From: RHKX01 sp963823565
Lineage (GTDB): Bacteria; Actinomycetota; Thermoleophilia; Solirubrobacterales; 70-9
DNA length: 64,000 nt
Reading direction: 5' to 3'
NCBI GenBank assembly: GCA_963823565.1
Contig: CAWGLR010000001.1
Span: 620,001-684,000, forward strand
Made by a program: the position numbers and the translations under genes. The notes beneath the pieces were generated by a model. It was not told where the DNA came from. It did no database searches and saw nothing but the letters and a program-made list of their open reading frames with translations. Shown piece by piece: positions 9,976-19,370 of the stretch. The first letter of the stretch is position 1. The number at the start of each line of letters is the position of its first letter.

Positions 9976-12156
9976 GCTCTACGATCGCCGAGATGCCCAC
10001 GATCGAACGCTCGGGGGTGGCGGGCGAGCAGACGCGCGCCCGCTACCCCGACGAGGAGGGCTACGTCGAGCGCGACGGTCGGCGCCTCTTCTACGAGGTC
10101 TACGGGGAGGGGGAGGACACCGTCTTCCTCCTCCCGACCTGGTCGCTGGTCCACTCGCGCCACTGGAAGATGCAGATCCCTTACCTGTCGCGGCATTTCC
10201 GCGTGCTGGTGATGGACGGGCTCGGCAACGGCCGCTCCGACCGGTCCCGGGACCCGCGCCGCTACGAGCCGGAGGCGTTCGCGCGCGACTGCCTCGCGGT
10301 CATGGACGCGACCGGGACCGCGCGGGCGCTGATGGTGAGCCTCTCGCGCGGGGCTCAGTACCTGCTGGCGCTCGGGCGGATCGCGCCGGAGCGGCTGGTG
10401 GGCGCCGTCTTCATCGGGCCGCTCTTCCCCTACACCCTCTCCCATCACACCTTCCTCCGCGGCAACGGAGCGCTCGCGCGGGCGGTCCGCCGCTGCTCCC
10501 CGTTCCTCCGGGGAGGGCGGCTCGGCGCGGCCCACTGGGACCGGCGATACCCGGAGTTCGCCGAATGGTTCATCTCCCGCTGCTTCTCCGAGCCGCATTC
10601 GACCAAGGGGATCGAGGACGGGGTCGGCTGGGCGATGGAGACGGACCCGAAGACGATGATCGCCACGGTCAGCGGCCAGCCCCGCGACGACCGCGGGACG
10701 CTCCGCGAGCTGGCGCGGGGCCTCGGCTGCCCGACGCTCGTCATCCTGGGAGACCGCGACCGCATCAACCCGCCCCGCGACGGCGCACGCCCTCGCCCGG
10801 CTCAGCGGCGGGCGCGTCGAGCGGGTGCGCGGCGGCGGCCATTTCCCCCATGCCCGCAGGCCCGTCCAGGTCAACCTCGCGCTGCGCGACCACGCCGAGG
10901 ACGCCCTCGGCCGGGTCCGCTCCCCCCGCGACCCCACCGTCCAGCGGCCCGACGGTCGCCCCCGCGCGCTCTTCGTCTCCTCGCCGATCGGGCTCGGCCA
11001 CGCGCAGCGCGACGTCGCGATCGCCCGCGAGCTGCGCCGCCTCGAGCCCGACCTCCAGATCGACTGGCTCGCCCAGGACCCCGTCACGCGCGTGCTCGAG
11101 GCGGAGGGCGAGCGAGTCCACCCCGCGAGCGTGCACCTGGCCAACGAGTCGGGGCATATCGAATCGGAGTCGGCCGAGCACGACCTGCACTGCTTCCAGG
11201 CGCTGCGCCGCATGGACGAGATCCTCGCCGCGAACTTCATGCTCTTCCACGACGTCGTGCATGACGAGCGCTACGACCTCTGGATCGGGGACGAGGCCTG
11301 GGAGCTCGACTACTACCTGCACGAGAACCCGGCCGAGAAGCGCGTCCCGTTCGCCTGGCTGACCGACTTCGTCGGCTTCATCCCGATGGAGGACGGCGGG
11401 AGGGACGAGAGCTTCCTCACCGCCGACTACAACGCCGACATGGTCGACCACATCGCCGAGCACCCCGAGGTCCGCGACCTGGCCCTGTTCGTCGGCAACC
11501 CCGGCGACATCGTCGAGGAGCGGCTCGGCCCGCAGCTGCCGATGATCCGCGACTGGACCGAGCGCCACTTCGACTTCACCGGCTACGTGACCGGCTTCGA
11601 CCCCGCCGAACTCGGCGACCGGGGCCGGCTCCGCGACGAGCTCGGCTTCGGCGACGACGAGCGCGTCTGCGTGGTCACGGTCGGCGGCTCGGGCGTCGGC
11701 GCGGACCTGCTGCGGCGGGTGATCGCCGCCTTCCCGGCCGCGAAGGAGCGGGTGCCGGACCTGCGGATGATCGTCGTCGCCGGCCCTCGAATCGACCCCG
11801 GCTCGCTCCCCTCCCATCCCGGGCTGGACATCGTCCCCTACGTGCACAACCTCTACCGCGTGCTCGCGGCCGCCGACCTCGCCGTCGTCCAGGGCGGGCT
11901 CACCACCTCGATGGAGCTGACCGCGCAGCGGCGCCCGTTCCTCTACTTCCCGCTCCGCCATCACTTCGAGCAGCACTTCCACGTCCACCACCGGCTCGAG
12001 CGCTACGGCGCCGGCCGCCGGATGGACTTCGACGCATCGACGCCGGAGGTCATCTCCGCCGCGATCGCCGCGGAGATCGGGCGCGAGGTCGACTACCGGC
12101 CGGTCGAGACCGACGGCGCGCGGCGCGCGGCGGCGCATCTCGCCACCCTCCTCTGA
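9972..12156 (+). pseudogene. Alpha/beta hydrolase-glycosyltransferase fusion, broken by one frameshift
   Basis: The first frame begins at TTG 9972 (overlapping the preceding TGA) or ATG 9993 and encodes an alpha/beta hydrolase: GRRLFYEVYGEGEDTVFLLP, nucleophile elbow SLSRGAQ, and a GDRDRIN strand before the acid. At about 10785 the match shifts to another frame, which carries the catalytic-His motif GGGHFPHARRP and then continues without a stop into a GT-B glycosyltransferase domain: ALFVSSPIGLGHAQRDVAIA at the start, VVTVGGSGVGADLLRRVI in the middle, and VVQGGLTTSMELTAQ near the donor-binding end. Because the last hydrolase motif is in the second frame, this was one fused gene of about 728 codons. 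Acceptor and sugar donor are unknown. A repressor-like operator and a methyltransferase lie upstream, suggesting a small modification pathway. Confidence 0.75.
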
Positions 12157-12192
12157 GGGAGCATCCGTTCCCCAAAGCGCCTCCGGCTTCGG

Positions 12193-12198
12193 CATAAT
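12193..12198 (+). promoter_or_regulatory. Candidate -10 box of sahH
   Basis: CATAAT is close to the TATAAT consensus and stands out in a GC-rich region. Initiation a few bases downstream would give a leader of about 135 nt before the sahH start. Confidence 0.45.
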
Positions 12199-12204
12199 CG
12201 GGCG

Positions 12205-12341
12205 TGCACGCTCAGTATCCGATTGCGCGCCGCAACCCTCTGAGGGGTTGAGAGGCTCCGGCAGCGTGCCGCCGGGTGTTTCGCAGGATGTCCCCCCAGA
12301 GATGTGGGGCCGCCTGGCTCCACCACCCACAAGGAGAACGA
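12205..12341 (+). promoter_or_regulatory. Structured 5' leader of sahH, candidate riboswitch
   Basis: Between the candidate -10 box and the start codon lie three potential hairpins: CAACCC/GGGTTG (12233-12250), CGGCA/TGCCG (12259-12271) and CCCC/GGGG (12294-12309), followed by AAGGAG at 12331-12336. The segment GCGCCGC, then hairpin, then AGAGGCTCC recalls the core of the SAH riboswitch, and CCGCAACCCTC...CCGGGTG recalls parts of SAM-IV, but neither full consensus is matched from memory. A leader sensing S-adenosylhomocysteine or S-adenosylmethionine would fit the gene. Assignment is tentative. Confidence 0.4.
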
Positions 12342-13808
<1,467 letters not shown>

Positions 13809-13809
13809 G

Positions 13810-13830
13810 GAGCAGCGAGCAGCGAGCAGC
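13810..13830. repeat. GAGCAGC heptamer repeat, three copies
   Basis: Three perfect head-to-tail copies of GAGCAGC lie immediately after the sahH stop codon. The same heptamer, on the other strand, is repeated five times at 43850-43884, and a GAGCGGC variant occurs at 61354-61367. Confidence 0.8.
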
Positions 13831-13849
13831 GTTGCGGGTCGCGGTCATT

Positions 13850-13884
13850 GGCGCAAGACGACGCCATAGGTGTCGTTTTGCGCC
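13850..13884. terminator. Bidirectional terminator-like hairpin between sahH and ytoQ
   Basis: Arms GGCGCAAGACGAC and GTCGTTTTGCGCC pair over 13 bases with one mismatch and a 9-base loop. It lies between convergent genes, and the TTTT run in one arm is unusual for this sequence. Confidence 0.6.
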
Positions 13885-13919
13885 ACTCGTTCCCTCATTG
13901 CGTCCGCGCCCCCTCGTCC

Positions 13920-14381
13920 CTACAGCTCGCCCCTGATCACGTAGCGGAGGATCGAGACGACCTGCTCGGGCTCGCGGCAGACGGCGAGGGCGGCGCCGTC
14001 GACCTCCTTGAGGGCGTGATCGTGCTCGGGCGGGTGGAGGGTGACGAGCGGCTTGCCGAGCGCGGCGGCCTGGCCGGCGTCGAAGGCGGCGTTCCACTGC
14101 TTGTACTTCTCGCCGAAGCGGACGACGACCACGTCGGCGTCGCGGAGCAGGGTGCCGGTGCGGATGGCGTTGACGCCCGCGCCCTTGTGGTCGTGCCAGA
14201 ACTTGTCGTCCTCGGGGCCGAGGATCGCGACCCCGCAGTCGTCGCTGGCGGGGTGGTCGGTGACCGGGTGGGTCAGCTTCACGGGCAGCCCCGCCTCGGC
14301 GACGCCGGAGGCGATCCGCTCGCGCCAGTCGGAGTGGATCTCGCCGGCGAGGTAGACGGTCCAGGTGCGCTCGTCGCTCAT
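13920..14381 (-). CDS. ytoQ: YtoQ family protein
   Basis: A 153-residue cytoplasmic protein of the YtoQ family, related to nucleoside 2-deoxyribosyltransferase folds. Typical features are MSDERTWTVYLAGEIHSDWR at the start, THPVTDHPASDDCG, the FWHDHKGA segment, RDADVVVVRFGEKYKQWNAA and GKPLVTLHP. The full length matches the family. Biochemical activity is not established for the family to my knowledge. It is convergent to sahH and divergent from the small membrane protein, with 36 bases between the two starts. A TAGGGT hexamer lies nine bases upstream of its ATG, so its own promoter is probably there. Confidence 0.85.
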   Translation of the reverse strand: MSDERTWTVYLAGEIHSDWRERIASGVAEAGLPVKLTHPVTDHPASDDCGVAILGPEDDKFWHDHKGAGVNAIRTGTLLRDADVVVVRFGEKYKQWNAAFDAGQAAALGKPLVTLHPPEHDHALKEVDGAALAVCREPEQVVSILRYVIRGEL

Positions 14382-14404
14382 CCCCCCGGGACCCTACCCG
14401 CCGG

Positions 14405-14410
14405 GATAAT
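14405..14410 (+). promoter_or_regulatory. -10 box giving a leaderless transcript
   Basis: GATAAT ends seven bases before ATG 14418, so transcription should begin at or next to the start codon. No ribosome site fits between. Confidence 0.5.
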
Positions 14411-14417
14411 CCGGCCG

Positions 14418-14753
14418 ATGGACTCGAGCATGGGAATCCGCGCCGCCGTCCTGCAGGGCGTTTCGGTCCTGGCGATCTCGATCGTCCTGGCGATCGCGCT
14501 GCCCCACTCTTTCTTCGAGGACTGGGGCTGGCTGACCGGGCCGGCGGCCTGGCTGCTCTGCGCGCTCTTCACCGCCTCGGTGCTGGCGCTGCCGCGCGGC
14601 TCGGCGCTGCTCGGAGCCATCCTCGCCGGCCTGCCGAGCGCGGTCGCCGTGATCGCCGGAGTCCACTGGCTCGGCGCGGTCCTGGCGATCGCCCTGTTCG
14701 CCCTCTGGTGCGCCCGGCTGACGCCCCGCGGGGATGCTCCGGGGCTGATCTGA
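14418..14753 (+). CDS. Small integral membrane protein
   Basis: A 111-residue protein with three to four hydrophobic segments: VLQGVSVLAISIVLAIALP near the start, GPAAWLLCALFTASVLALP, an Ala/Leu-rich segment around GAILAGLPSAVAVIAGVHW and a final VLAIALFALWCARL. No soluble domain or recognised motif. It is divergent from ytoQ and followed by tRNA-Ser(GGA) after 44 bases. ATG 14418 is supported by a well-placed -10 box. Similar small membrane proteins are common in Actinobacteria; no function can be assigned. Confidence 0.65.
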   Translation: MDSSMGIRAAVLQGVSVLAISIVLAIALPHSFFEDWGWLTGPAAWLLCALFTASVLALPRGSALLGAILAGLPSAVAVIAGVHWLGAVLAIALFALWCARLTPRGDAPGLI

Positions 14754-14797
14754 GCCCGGCGGGCTCGCGGGTCCGCTCGGTATCTTCAAGCTCCCCT

Positions 14798-14886
14798 GGA
14801 GGGGTGACCGAGTGGCTTAAGGTGCACGATTGGAAATCGTGTGGGCGGCGAAAGCTGCCTCGTGGGTTCGAATCCCACCCTCTCCG
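14798..14886 (+). tRNA. tRNA-Ser(GGA)
   Basis: Acceptor GGAGGGG pairs with CCTCTCC (one G-U pair), the anticodon loop centre is GGA (reads UCC and UCU), a long variable arm GCGGCGAAAGCTGC is present, and the T arm is GTGGG-TTCGAAT-CCCAC. Discriminator G, no encoded CCA. Confidence 0.96.
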
Positions 14887-15016
14887 CTGAGCCCGCGGGC
14901 GGGCATCCCGAAAGCGCCGGTAGGCGCGCACCCTCACGAATCGGCTGGCGTGCGCCCTCGCGGACCGGCGTACTTGCAGCTTAGCTTCGGGCCGAAAGCG
15001 CCTGAAAGGAAACGTC

Positions 15017-15457
15017 ATGGAAGCTGCAGCCATCGAAGAGCTGGGCCCGATCGACTACCTGCTGATCGAGTGGTCCGACACGGAGCCGACGGGCGAGGCC
15101 ATCCCGATCGTCCTCGACCTCGTCGAGCGGGGGATCATCCGCGTGCTCGACTTCGCCGCCTTCGCCAAGAGCGCCGAGGGGGACGTAGCCGCCATCGACT
15201 TCGGCGCGCTTCCCGACCAGGCCAGCGGCCTCGAGGGCTTCGCCGGGGCGGCCTCCGGTGTGCTCGACGACGCGGACATCGCCGAAGCGGCAGCAGCCGT
15301 CGAGCCGGGAGCGATCGCGGCACTGCTCGTCTACGAGAACTCGTGGGCGGGCCCCTTCGCCGCGGCCGCGCGCCGGTCGGGCGGCCAGCTCGTCGCGTCG
15401 GGCCGGATTCACACGCAGGCCTTCCTCAGCGCCCTGGAAGCCGCCGAAGCGGTCTGA
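15017..15457 (+). CDS. DUF6325 family protein
   Basis: A 146-residue acidic cytoplasmic protein: LGPIDYLLIEWSDTEPTGEA at the start, DLVERGIIRVLDFAAFAK, then VEPGAIAALLVYENSWAGPF and a short C-terminal helix. This pattern is the DUF6325 family, which in Actinobacteria commonly sits next to a short SHOCT-domain gene, as it does here (28 bases before the next start). AAAGGAA precedes the ATG. Family members have no proven activity; ferredoxin-like stress proteins have been suggested. It opens a same-strand series with SHOCT, ClC and K+ channel genes, so a role in stress or ion balance is possible but inferred. Confidence 0.8.
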   Translation: MEAAAIEELGPIDYLLIEWSDTEPTGEAIPIVLDLVERGIIRVLDFAAFAKSAEGDVAAIDFGALPDQASGLEGFAGAASGVLDDADIAEAAAAVEPGAIAALLVYENSWAGPFAAAARRSGGQLVASGRIHTQAFLSALEAAEAV

Positions 15458-15485
15458 GCCGAAACGGAAAGAGAGGAGCATTCGA

Positions 15486-15752
15486 ATGCCTGGATTGATC
15501 AGAGGCGTCGCCCGCACCGCCGTCGTGGCCGGGACCGCCACCGCAGTCAGCAACCGCGTATCGCGCCGTCAGGGCGAGCGCTGGGCCCAGCAGGAGGCGC
15601 CGCAGGAGGCCTACGCCCAGCCGCCGCAGGCCGCGCCGCCACCGCAGGCGGACCCCATCGCCCAGCTCAAGGAGCTGGGAGAGCTCCACGCCAGCGGCGT
15701 GCTCACGGACGAGGAGTTCGCGGCCCAGAAGGCCAAGATCCTCAACGGCTGA
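15486..15752 (+). CDS. SHOCT domain-containing small protein
   Basis: An 88-residue protein. The first 25 residues (MPGLIRGVARTAVVAGTATA) are a hydrophobic, possibly membrane-associated helix; a Gln/Pro/Ala linker follows; the last 30 residues (QLKELGELHASGVLTDEEF to the end, AAQKAKILNG) are a canonical SHOCT oligomerisation motif. AGAGGAG lies upstream of ATG 15486. The gene is seven bases before the ClC gene and directly after DUF6325, a recurring pair. It probably acts as a small membrane adaptor; no partner is known. Confidence 0.85.
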   Translation: MPGLIRGVARTAVVAGTATAVSNRVSRRQGERWAQQEAPQEAYAQPPQAAPPPQADPIAQLKELGELHASGVLTDEEFAAQKAKILNG

Positions 15753-15759
15753 GGCGGCC

Positions 15760-17118
15760 TTGACGACGGCCGAGCAGAGCGGGACTCCGGCGCCCACCGG
15801 CCCTGATCCCCGGGAGATCATGCGGCAGCGCTCCTTCGTCGTGCTGCTCGTGATCGCGGCCATCGTCGGCGTCATTGCGTCCCTGGCCGCCTGGCTGTTC
15901 CTGGAGCTCGTCAACCTCGTCCAGGACGGCGCCTACGACGACCTGCCCGGCGTCTTCGGCTTCGACGGCTCGCCGTGGTGGTGGCCGCTACCGCTGCTCG
16001 CGATCGCGGGACTGCTCGTGGCGGCCGCGATCACTCGTCTCCCGGGCCGCGGCGGCCACATCCCCGCGGAGGGGCTGCACCCGGAGCCGACGATGCCGCG
16101 CGACCTGCCCGGCGTGCTTCTCGCGGCGGTCGCCGGCATCGGCCTCGGCGCCGTCCTCGGCCCCGAGGCGCCGCTGATGGCGCTCGGCGGCGGCCTCGGC
16201 TACCTCGTCGCCCACGCTGTGAGCCGGGGCTCCCCCGACGAGGTCAAGCAGCTCGTCGCGACCTGTGGAGTGTTCGCCGCGCTCTCGTTCCTCTTCGGCT
16301 CACCCCTGATCGCAGCGGTCCTCGTGATCGAGGCATCGGCGATCGGCGGCGACCGGCTGCCGCTGGTGCTGGTACCCGGACTCCTCGCGGCCGGCATCGG
16401 GATGCTCGTCTCGATCGGTCTCGGGTCGTGGACCGGCGTTGACGACAGCAACATCTCACTCGACCTCCTGCAGATGCCGGCGTTCGATCGCCCGGACGCG
16501 ATCGACTTCCTCTGGTCCATCCCGCTGGCCGCGGCCGTGGCCGTCGGCGCCTTCGCGATCTTCGAGGTGGGGCGCTCGCTCGTCGGGCCCGCGATGAAGC
16601 GACCGCTCGTCGTGGTCCCGGTCATCGGCCTCGCCATGGCCGGGCTGGCGATCGCCTTCGAGCAGCTGACCGACAAGGGCGCCGACAAGGTGCTGTTCTC
16701 CGGCCAGGAAGCGATCGGCCCCCTCGTCGGCGACGGGAGCGAGTGGGCGGTCGGTACCCTGCTCCTGCTCGTCGTCTGCAAGGGGATCGCATACGCGATC
16801 GCGCTCGGCAGCTTCCGGGGCGGCCCCGTATTCCCCGCGCTCTTCATCGCCGCTGCCGTCGGCCTGGCGGCCGGACATCTGCCGGGCTTCGAGACGACGC
16901 CCGGGGTGGCGGTGGCGATGGCCGCCGCCGTCGTGGCGGTGCTGAGGTTGCCGCTGTCGGCCGCCGTCCTCGCCACGCTCCTGACCTCGAAGGCGGGCCT
17001 CGGGGTGGGGCCGCTGATCATCGTCGCGGTCGCGGTCGGCTACGTCACCTCGCTGGCGCTCGACGGTCTGCGCGAGCGCCGGCGCGCTCCGGTCGCGACG
17101 CCGCGGGTGGCGCCGTGA
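15760..17118 (+). CDS. ClC family chloride channel or H+/Cl- antiporter
   Basis: A 452-residue polytopic membrane protein. About ten hydrophobic segments are visible, starting with SFVVLLVIAAIVGVIASLAA. Family motifs are AAVAGIGLGAVLGPEAPLMA near residues 125-145 (the GxEGP region) and GSFRGGPVFPALFIAAAVGL near residues 348-368 (the GxFxP anion-path motif). The TTG at 15760 is seven bases after the SHOCT stop; ATG 15820 is an alternative start without loss of the first membrane helix. The stop overlaps the GTG of the K+ channel gene by four bases, so the two channels are translationally coupled. The product would move chloride across the cytoplasmic membrane; channel versus antiporter cannot be told here. 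Confidence 0.85.
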   Translation: MTTAEQSGTPAPTGPDPREIMRQRSFVVLLVIAAIVGVIASLAAWLFLELVNLVQDGAYDDLPGVFGFDGSPWWWPLPLLAIAGLLVAAAITRLPGRGGHIPAEGLHPEPTMPRDLPGVLLAAVAGIGLGAVLGPEAPLMALGGGLGYLVAHAVSRGSPDEVKQLVATCGVFAALSFLFGSPLIAAVLVIEASAIGGDRLPLVLVPGLLAAGIGMLVSIGLGSWTGVDDSNISLDLLQMPAFDRPDAIDFLWSIPLAAAVAVGAFAIFEVGRSLVGPAMKRPLVVVPVIGLAMAGLAIAFEQLTDKGADKVLFSGQEAIGPLVGDGSEWAVGTLLLLVVCKGIAYAIALGSFRGGPVFPALFIAAAVGLAAGHLPGFETTPGVAVAMAAAVVAVLRLPLSAAVLATLLTSKAGLGVGPLIIVAVAVGYVTSLALDGLRERRRAPVATPRVAP

Positions 17119-17600
17119 GCGCAGCGCCGGAGAGGAAATCGGAGCCGCTCGCCGAGCGGTATCTCGAGCGGCGCATCGAGGCGAAGGGACTCCGACCGCG
17201 GGTCGCCGCTGCCGTGATCGCCGTTCTCTGGCTGATCGCGATCGTGGTCTTCGGGCTCCTCGTGCACATCGTCGACCGGTCGACGTTCGAGGACACCTGG
17301 GAGGGGATGTGGTGGGCGACCCAGACCGTGACGACGGTCGGCTATGGCGACGTCGTGCCGGCGAGCACCGCCGGGCGCTTCGTCGGGGCGATCCTGATGA
17401 TCGGCGGCCTCTCGCTCTTCGCGGTGGTCACCGGCACGATCACGAGCAGCTTCGTGACACGCGCGCAGCGCCACCAGCCGACGATGGACCCGGAGACGGC
17501 CGCGCGCCTGGACGCGATCGCCGCCGAGCTGCGCGACCTGCGCGAGCAGGTCGAGGGACTGCGACGCGAGGCGGGCGGGCGGCGCGAGGACGAGTCCTAG
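17115..17600 (+). CDS. Two-helix potassium channel protein
   Basis: A 161-residue membrane protein: first helix AAAVIAVLWLIAIVVFGLLV (residues 31-50), pore helix and selectivity filter TVGYGD at residues 74-79, second helix FVGAILMIGGLSLFAVVTGT, and a C-terminal charged coiled coil (ARLDAIAAELRDLREQVEGL). This is the Ion_trans_2 architecture of a K+-selective tetrameric channel without a large RCK domain. The GTG start overlaps the ClC stop (GTGA). Its TAG stop shares a CTAG with the TAG of the convergent methyltransferase. Coupled K+ and Cl- pathways suggest electroneutral salt flux, an inference from gene order. Confidence 0.92.
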   Translation: MSAAPERKSEPLAERYLERRIEAKGLRPRVAAAVIAVLWLIAIVVFGLLVHIVDRSTFEDTWEGMWWATQTVTTVGYGDVVPASTAGRFVGAILMIGGLSLFAVVTGTITSSFVTRAQRHQPTMDPETAARLDAIAAELRDLREQVEGLRREAGGRREDES

Positions 17601-18475
17601 CCTGGGTTCCGCGCCTCGATCGCCCAGACCGAGGCGGGGGCGACGATGCCGTCGGGTCCCTCCCACTCCCGCAGGCCGTCGCTGACGGCGGCGCCGATCT
17701 CGGCGCGCTTCTCCTCCGGGAGGCGGTCGCCGAGGAGCCGGATGATCTCGCCGCCTGGGCCGAGCGACATGTTGAGCTCGACCGCCTCCTCGACGTCGCG
17801 GCCGATCCGCATCGGGCGGTCGAAGCGGTGGAGTGCGACCTCGCCGAAGCCGGCGGAGCGGAGCTGGGCGCTGACGGTGTCGGCGTTCGCCATCGAGAAC
17901 GGGCCGGGGCCGCAGGTCGGCTCCTCGTACTCGTCGGGACGCTGGACGAAGCTCTCGACGATCCGCTGGGTCCTGAAGACCCAGTCGTTGTCCTCGCGGC
18001 GGCGCCAGACGACCATGACGAGGCGGCCGCCGGGCGCCAGCGATTCGCGGATCCGCCGGAGCGCGGCGACCGGGTTGGCGAAGAACATCGTCCCGAAGCG
18101 CGAGAAGGCGAGGTGGAAGGGGCCGCCGAGGTCGTCGGTCTGGACGTCGAGGACGTGGAAGGAGGCGTTGGGGATCGCCGCGTCGGCAACCTCGCGCGCC
18201 GCCGCCTCGACGAAGCGAGGCGAGACGTCGACCCCGACCGCGGCGCCGTCGGGGGCGACCATCGCGGCGATCTGCTTGGTGGTGTCGCCGAAGCCGCAGC
18301 CGATGTCGAGGACGCGCTCGCCCGGCATCGGCTGGGCGACCCCGAGCCCGGCCTCGCCCTGGGCGTCGAGCCCCGGCGTCATCGCCTCGCGGAACTGCTC
18401 GAAGACAGCGAAGAGGGGGCCATCCCAGGCCTCGATCGCCTCCGCGTTCGGGTTGGTGGCCGTGGCGTCGCTCAC
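17597..18475 (-). CDS. Class I SAM-dependent methyltransferase
   Basis: A 292-residue cytoplasmic enzyme. Motif I is VLDIGCGFGDTTKQIA near residues 55-70, the acidic residue of motif II is in AVGVDVSPRFVE, motif III is in FHLAFSRFGTMFFANPVAAL, and the LAPGGRLVMVVW strand follows. The N-terminal FEQFREAMTPGLDAQGE and C-terminal helices resemble UbiE/COQ5-like small-molecule methyltransferases. The GTG start has TAGCCT nine bases upstream. The stop is shared with the convergent channel gene through CTAG. Substrate is not identifiable. Confidence 0.85.
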   Translation of the reverse strand: MSDATATNPNAEAIEAWDGPLFAVFEQFREAMTPGLDAQGEAGLGVAQPMPGERVLDIGCGFGDTTKQIAAMVAPDGAAVGVDVSPRFVEAAAREVADAAIPNASFHVLDVQTDDLGGPFHLAFSRFGTMFFANPVAALRRIRESLAPGGRLVMVVWRRREDNDWVFRTQRIVESFVQRPDEYEEPTCGPGPFSMANADTVSAQLRSAGFGEVALHRFDRPMRIGRDVEEAVELNMSLGPGGEIIRLLGDRLPEEKRAEIGAAVSDGLREWEGPDGIVAPASVWAIEARNPG

Positions 18476-18484
18476 CGCGCCTCG

Positions 18485-18490
18485 AGGCTA
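18485..18490 (-). promoter_or_regulatory. -10 box upstream of methyltransferase
   Basis: On the minus strand TAGCCT ends nine bases before GTG 18475, consistent with a transcript with almost no leader. Confidence 0.35.
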
Positions 18491-18587
18491 CCCCGCGACT
18501 GCGGAATGTCAATTCCCACCTCGCCCGGAAAGGGTCGACGACGGTGGCGGCGAAGGATGCGGAAGAGGTCCGCGCCCTCAGCGAGCC

Positions 18588-19370
18588 ATGCCCCTGACCC
18601 ACCCGAGACCAGCTTCCCCGCCCCCGGCGCCCGGACCGGACCGGCTCGAGCAGCTCGGGCGGATGACCGCCGGCGTCGCCCACGACTTCAACAACATCCT
18701 CGCGGTGATCATGGTCTGCGCCTCCGAGATCTCCGCCGATGCCGAGGACGCGGCGCAGCGCGAGCGCGCGGACGAGATCCGCGAGGCGGCCGAGCGCGGC
18801 GCCGAGCTCAGCCGCCGCCTGCTGGCGAGCGATCGTGCGCCCGCACCCTCGCCCGAGCCGGTCGACGCCGACGAGGCGATCGCGGCCGCGCTTCCGCTCG
18901 TGCGCCGCACGCTCGGCCCCGGCGTCGAGACGACGCTGAGCGCCGGCGGGCACCTTCCCCGGGTCCGCGTCGCGCCCGGCGAGCTCGAGCGCATCCTGGT
19001 CAACCTCGCCGCCAACTCGCGCGACGCGACGGCCGGCCGGGGAGCGGTCGCGATCCGCACCTCCGAGGTCGCCGTCCCCGCCGGCGACCCCTATCTCGGC
19101 GCCGGGATGCACGTCCGCATCGGCTTCTCCGACGACGGCTGCGGGATGTCGCCCGAGGTCGCGCGCCAGGCCGTCGAGCCCCGGTTCACGACGAAGGGCC
19201 GCGAGGGCTCGGGGCTCGGGCTGGCGACCGTCCACTCGCTTCTCCGCTCCCGCGGCGGCGACCTGAGGATCAACACGATGGCGGGCGCGGGTACGACGAT
19301 GTCGCTCTACCTCCCCGCGATCGACGCCGAGGGCGAGGCGCTCGCCCTCGATCCGCCCGGCTCGCGCTAG
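18588..19370 (+). CDS. Histidine kinase lacking a sensor domain
   Basis: A 260-residue protein with only the kinase core. The phosphoacceptor helix carries GVAHDFNNILAVIMV near residues 27-41 (His at about 30), followed by a HATPase_c domain with N box LVNLAANSRDA, G1 box FSDDGCGMSP, F box and G2 box TTKGREGSGLGLATVHSLL. There is no membrane segment, PAS, GAF or receiver domain, so it resembles the kinase end of hybrid HisKA/HATPase proteins and must take its signal from a partner. No response regulator is adjacent. Its TAG stop shares a CTAG with convergent tadA. Start ATG 18588 is the first good ATG; no strong ribosome site is evident. Confidence 0.85.
   Translation: MPLTHPRPASPPPAPGPDRLEQLGRMTAGVAHDFNNILAVIMVCASEISADAEDAAQRERADEIREAAERGAELSRRLLASDRAPAPSPEPVDADEAIAAALPLVRRTLGPGVETTLSAGGHLPRVRVAPGELERILVNLAANSRDATAGRGAVAIRTSEVAVPAGDPYLGAGMHVRIGFSDDGCGMSPEVARQAVEPRFTTKGREGSGLGLATVHSLLRSRGGDLRINTMAGAGTTMSLYLPAIDAEGEALALDPPGSR

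Noticed and set aside
12205..12341. Firm assignment of the ahcY leader to the SAH riboswitch
   Set aside because: P1 and the downstream pseudoknot strand (AACGGCGC) are not found, so only a candidate leader is reported.
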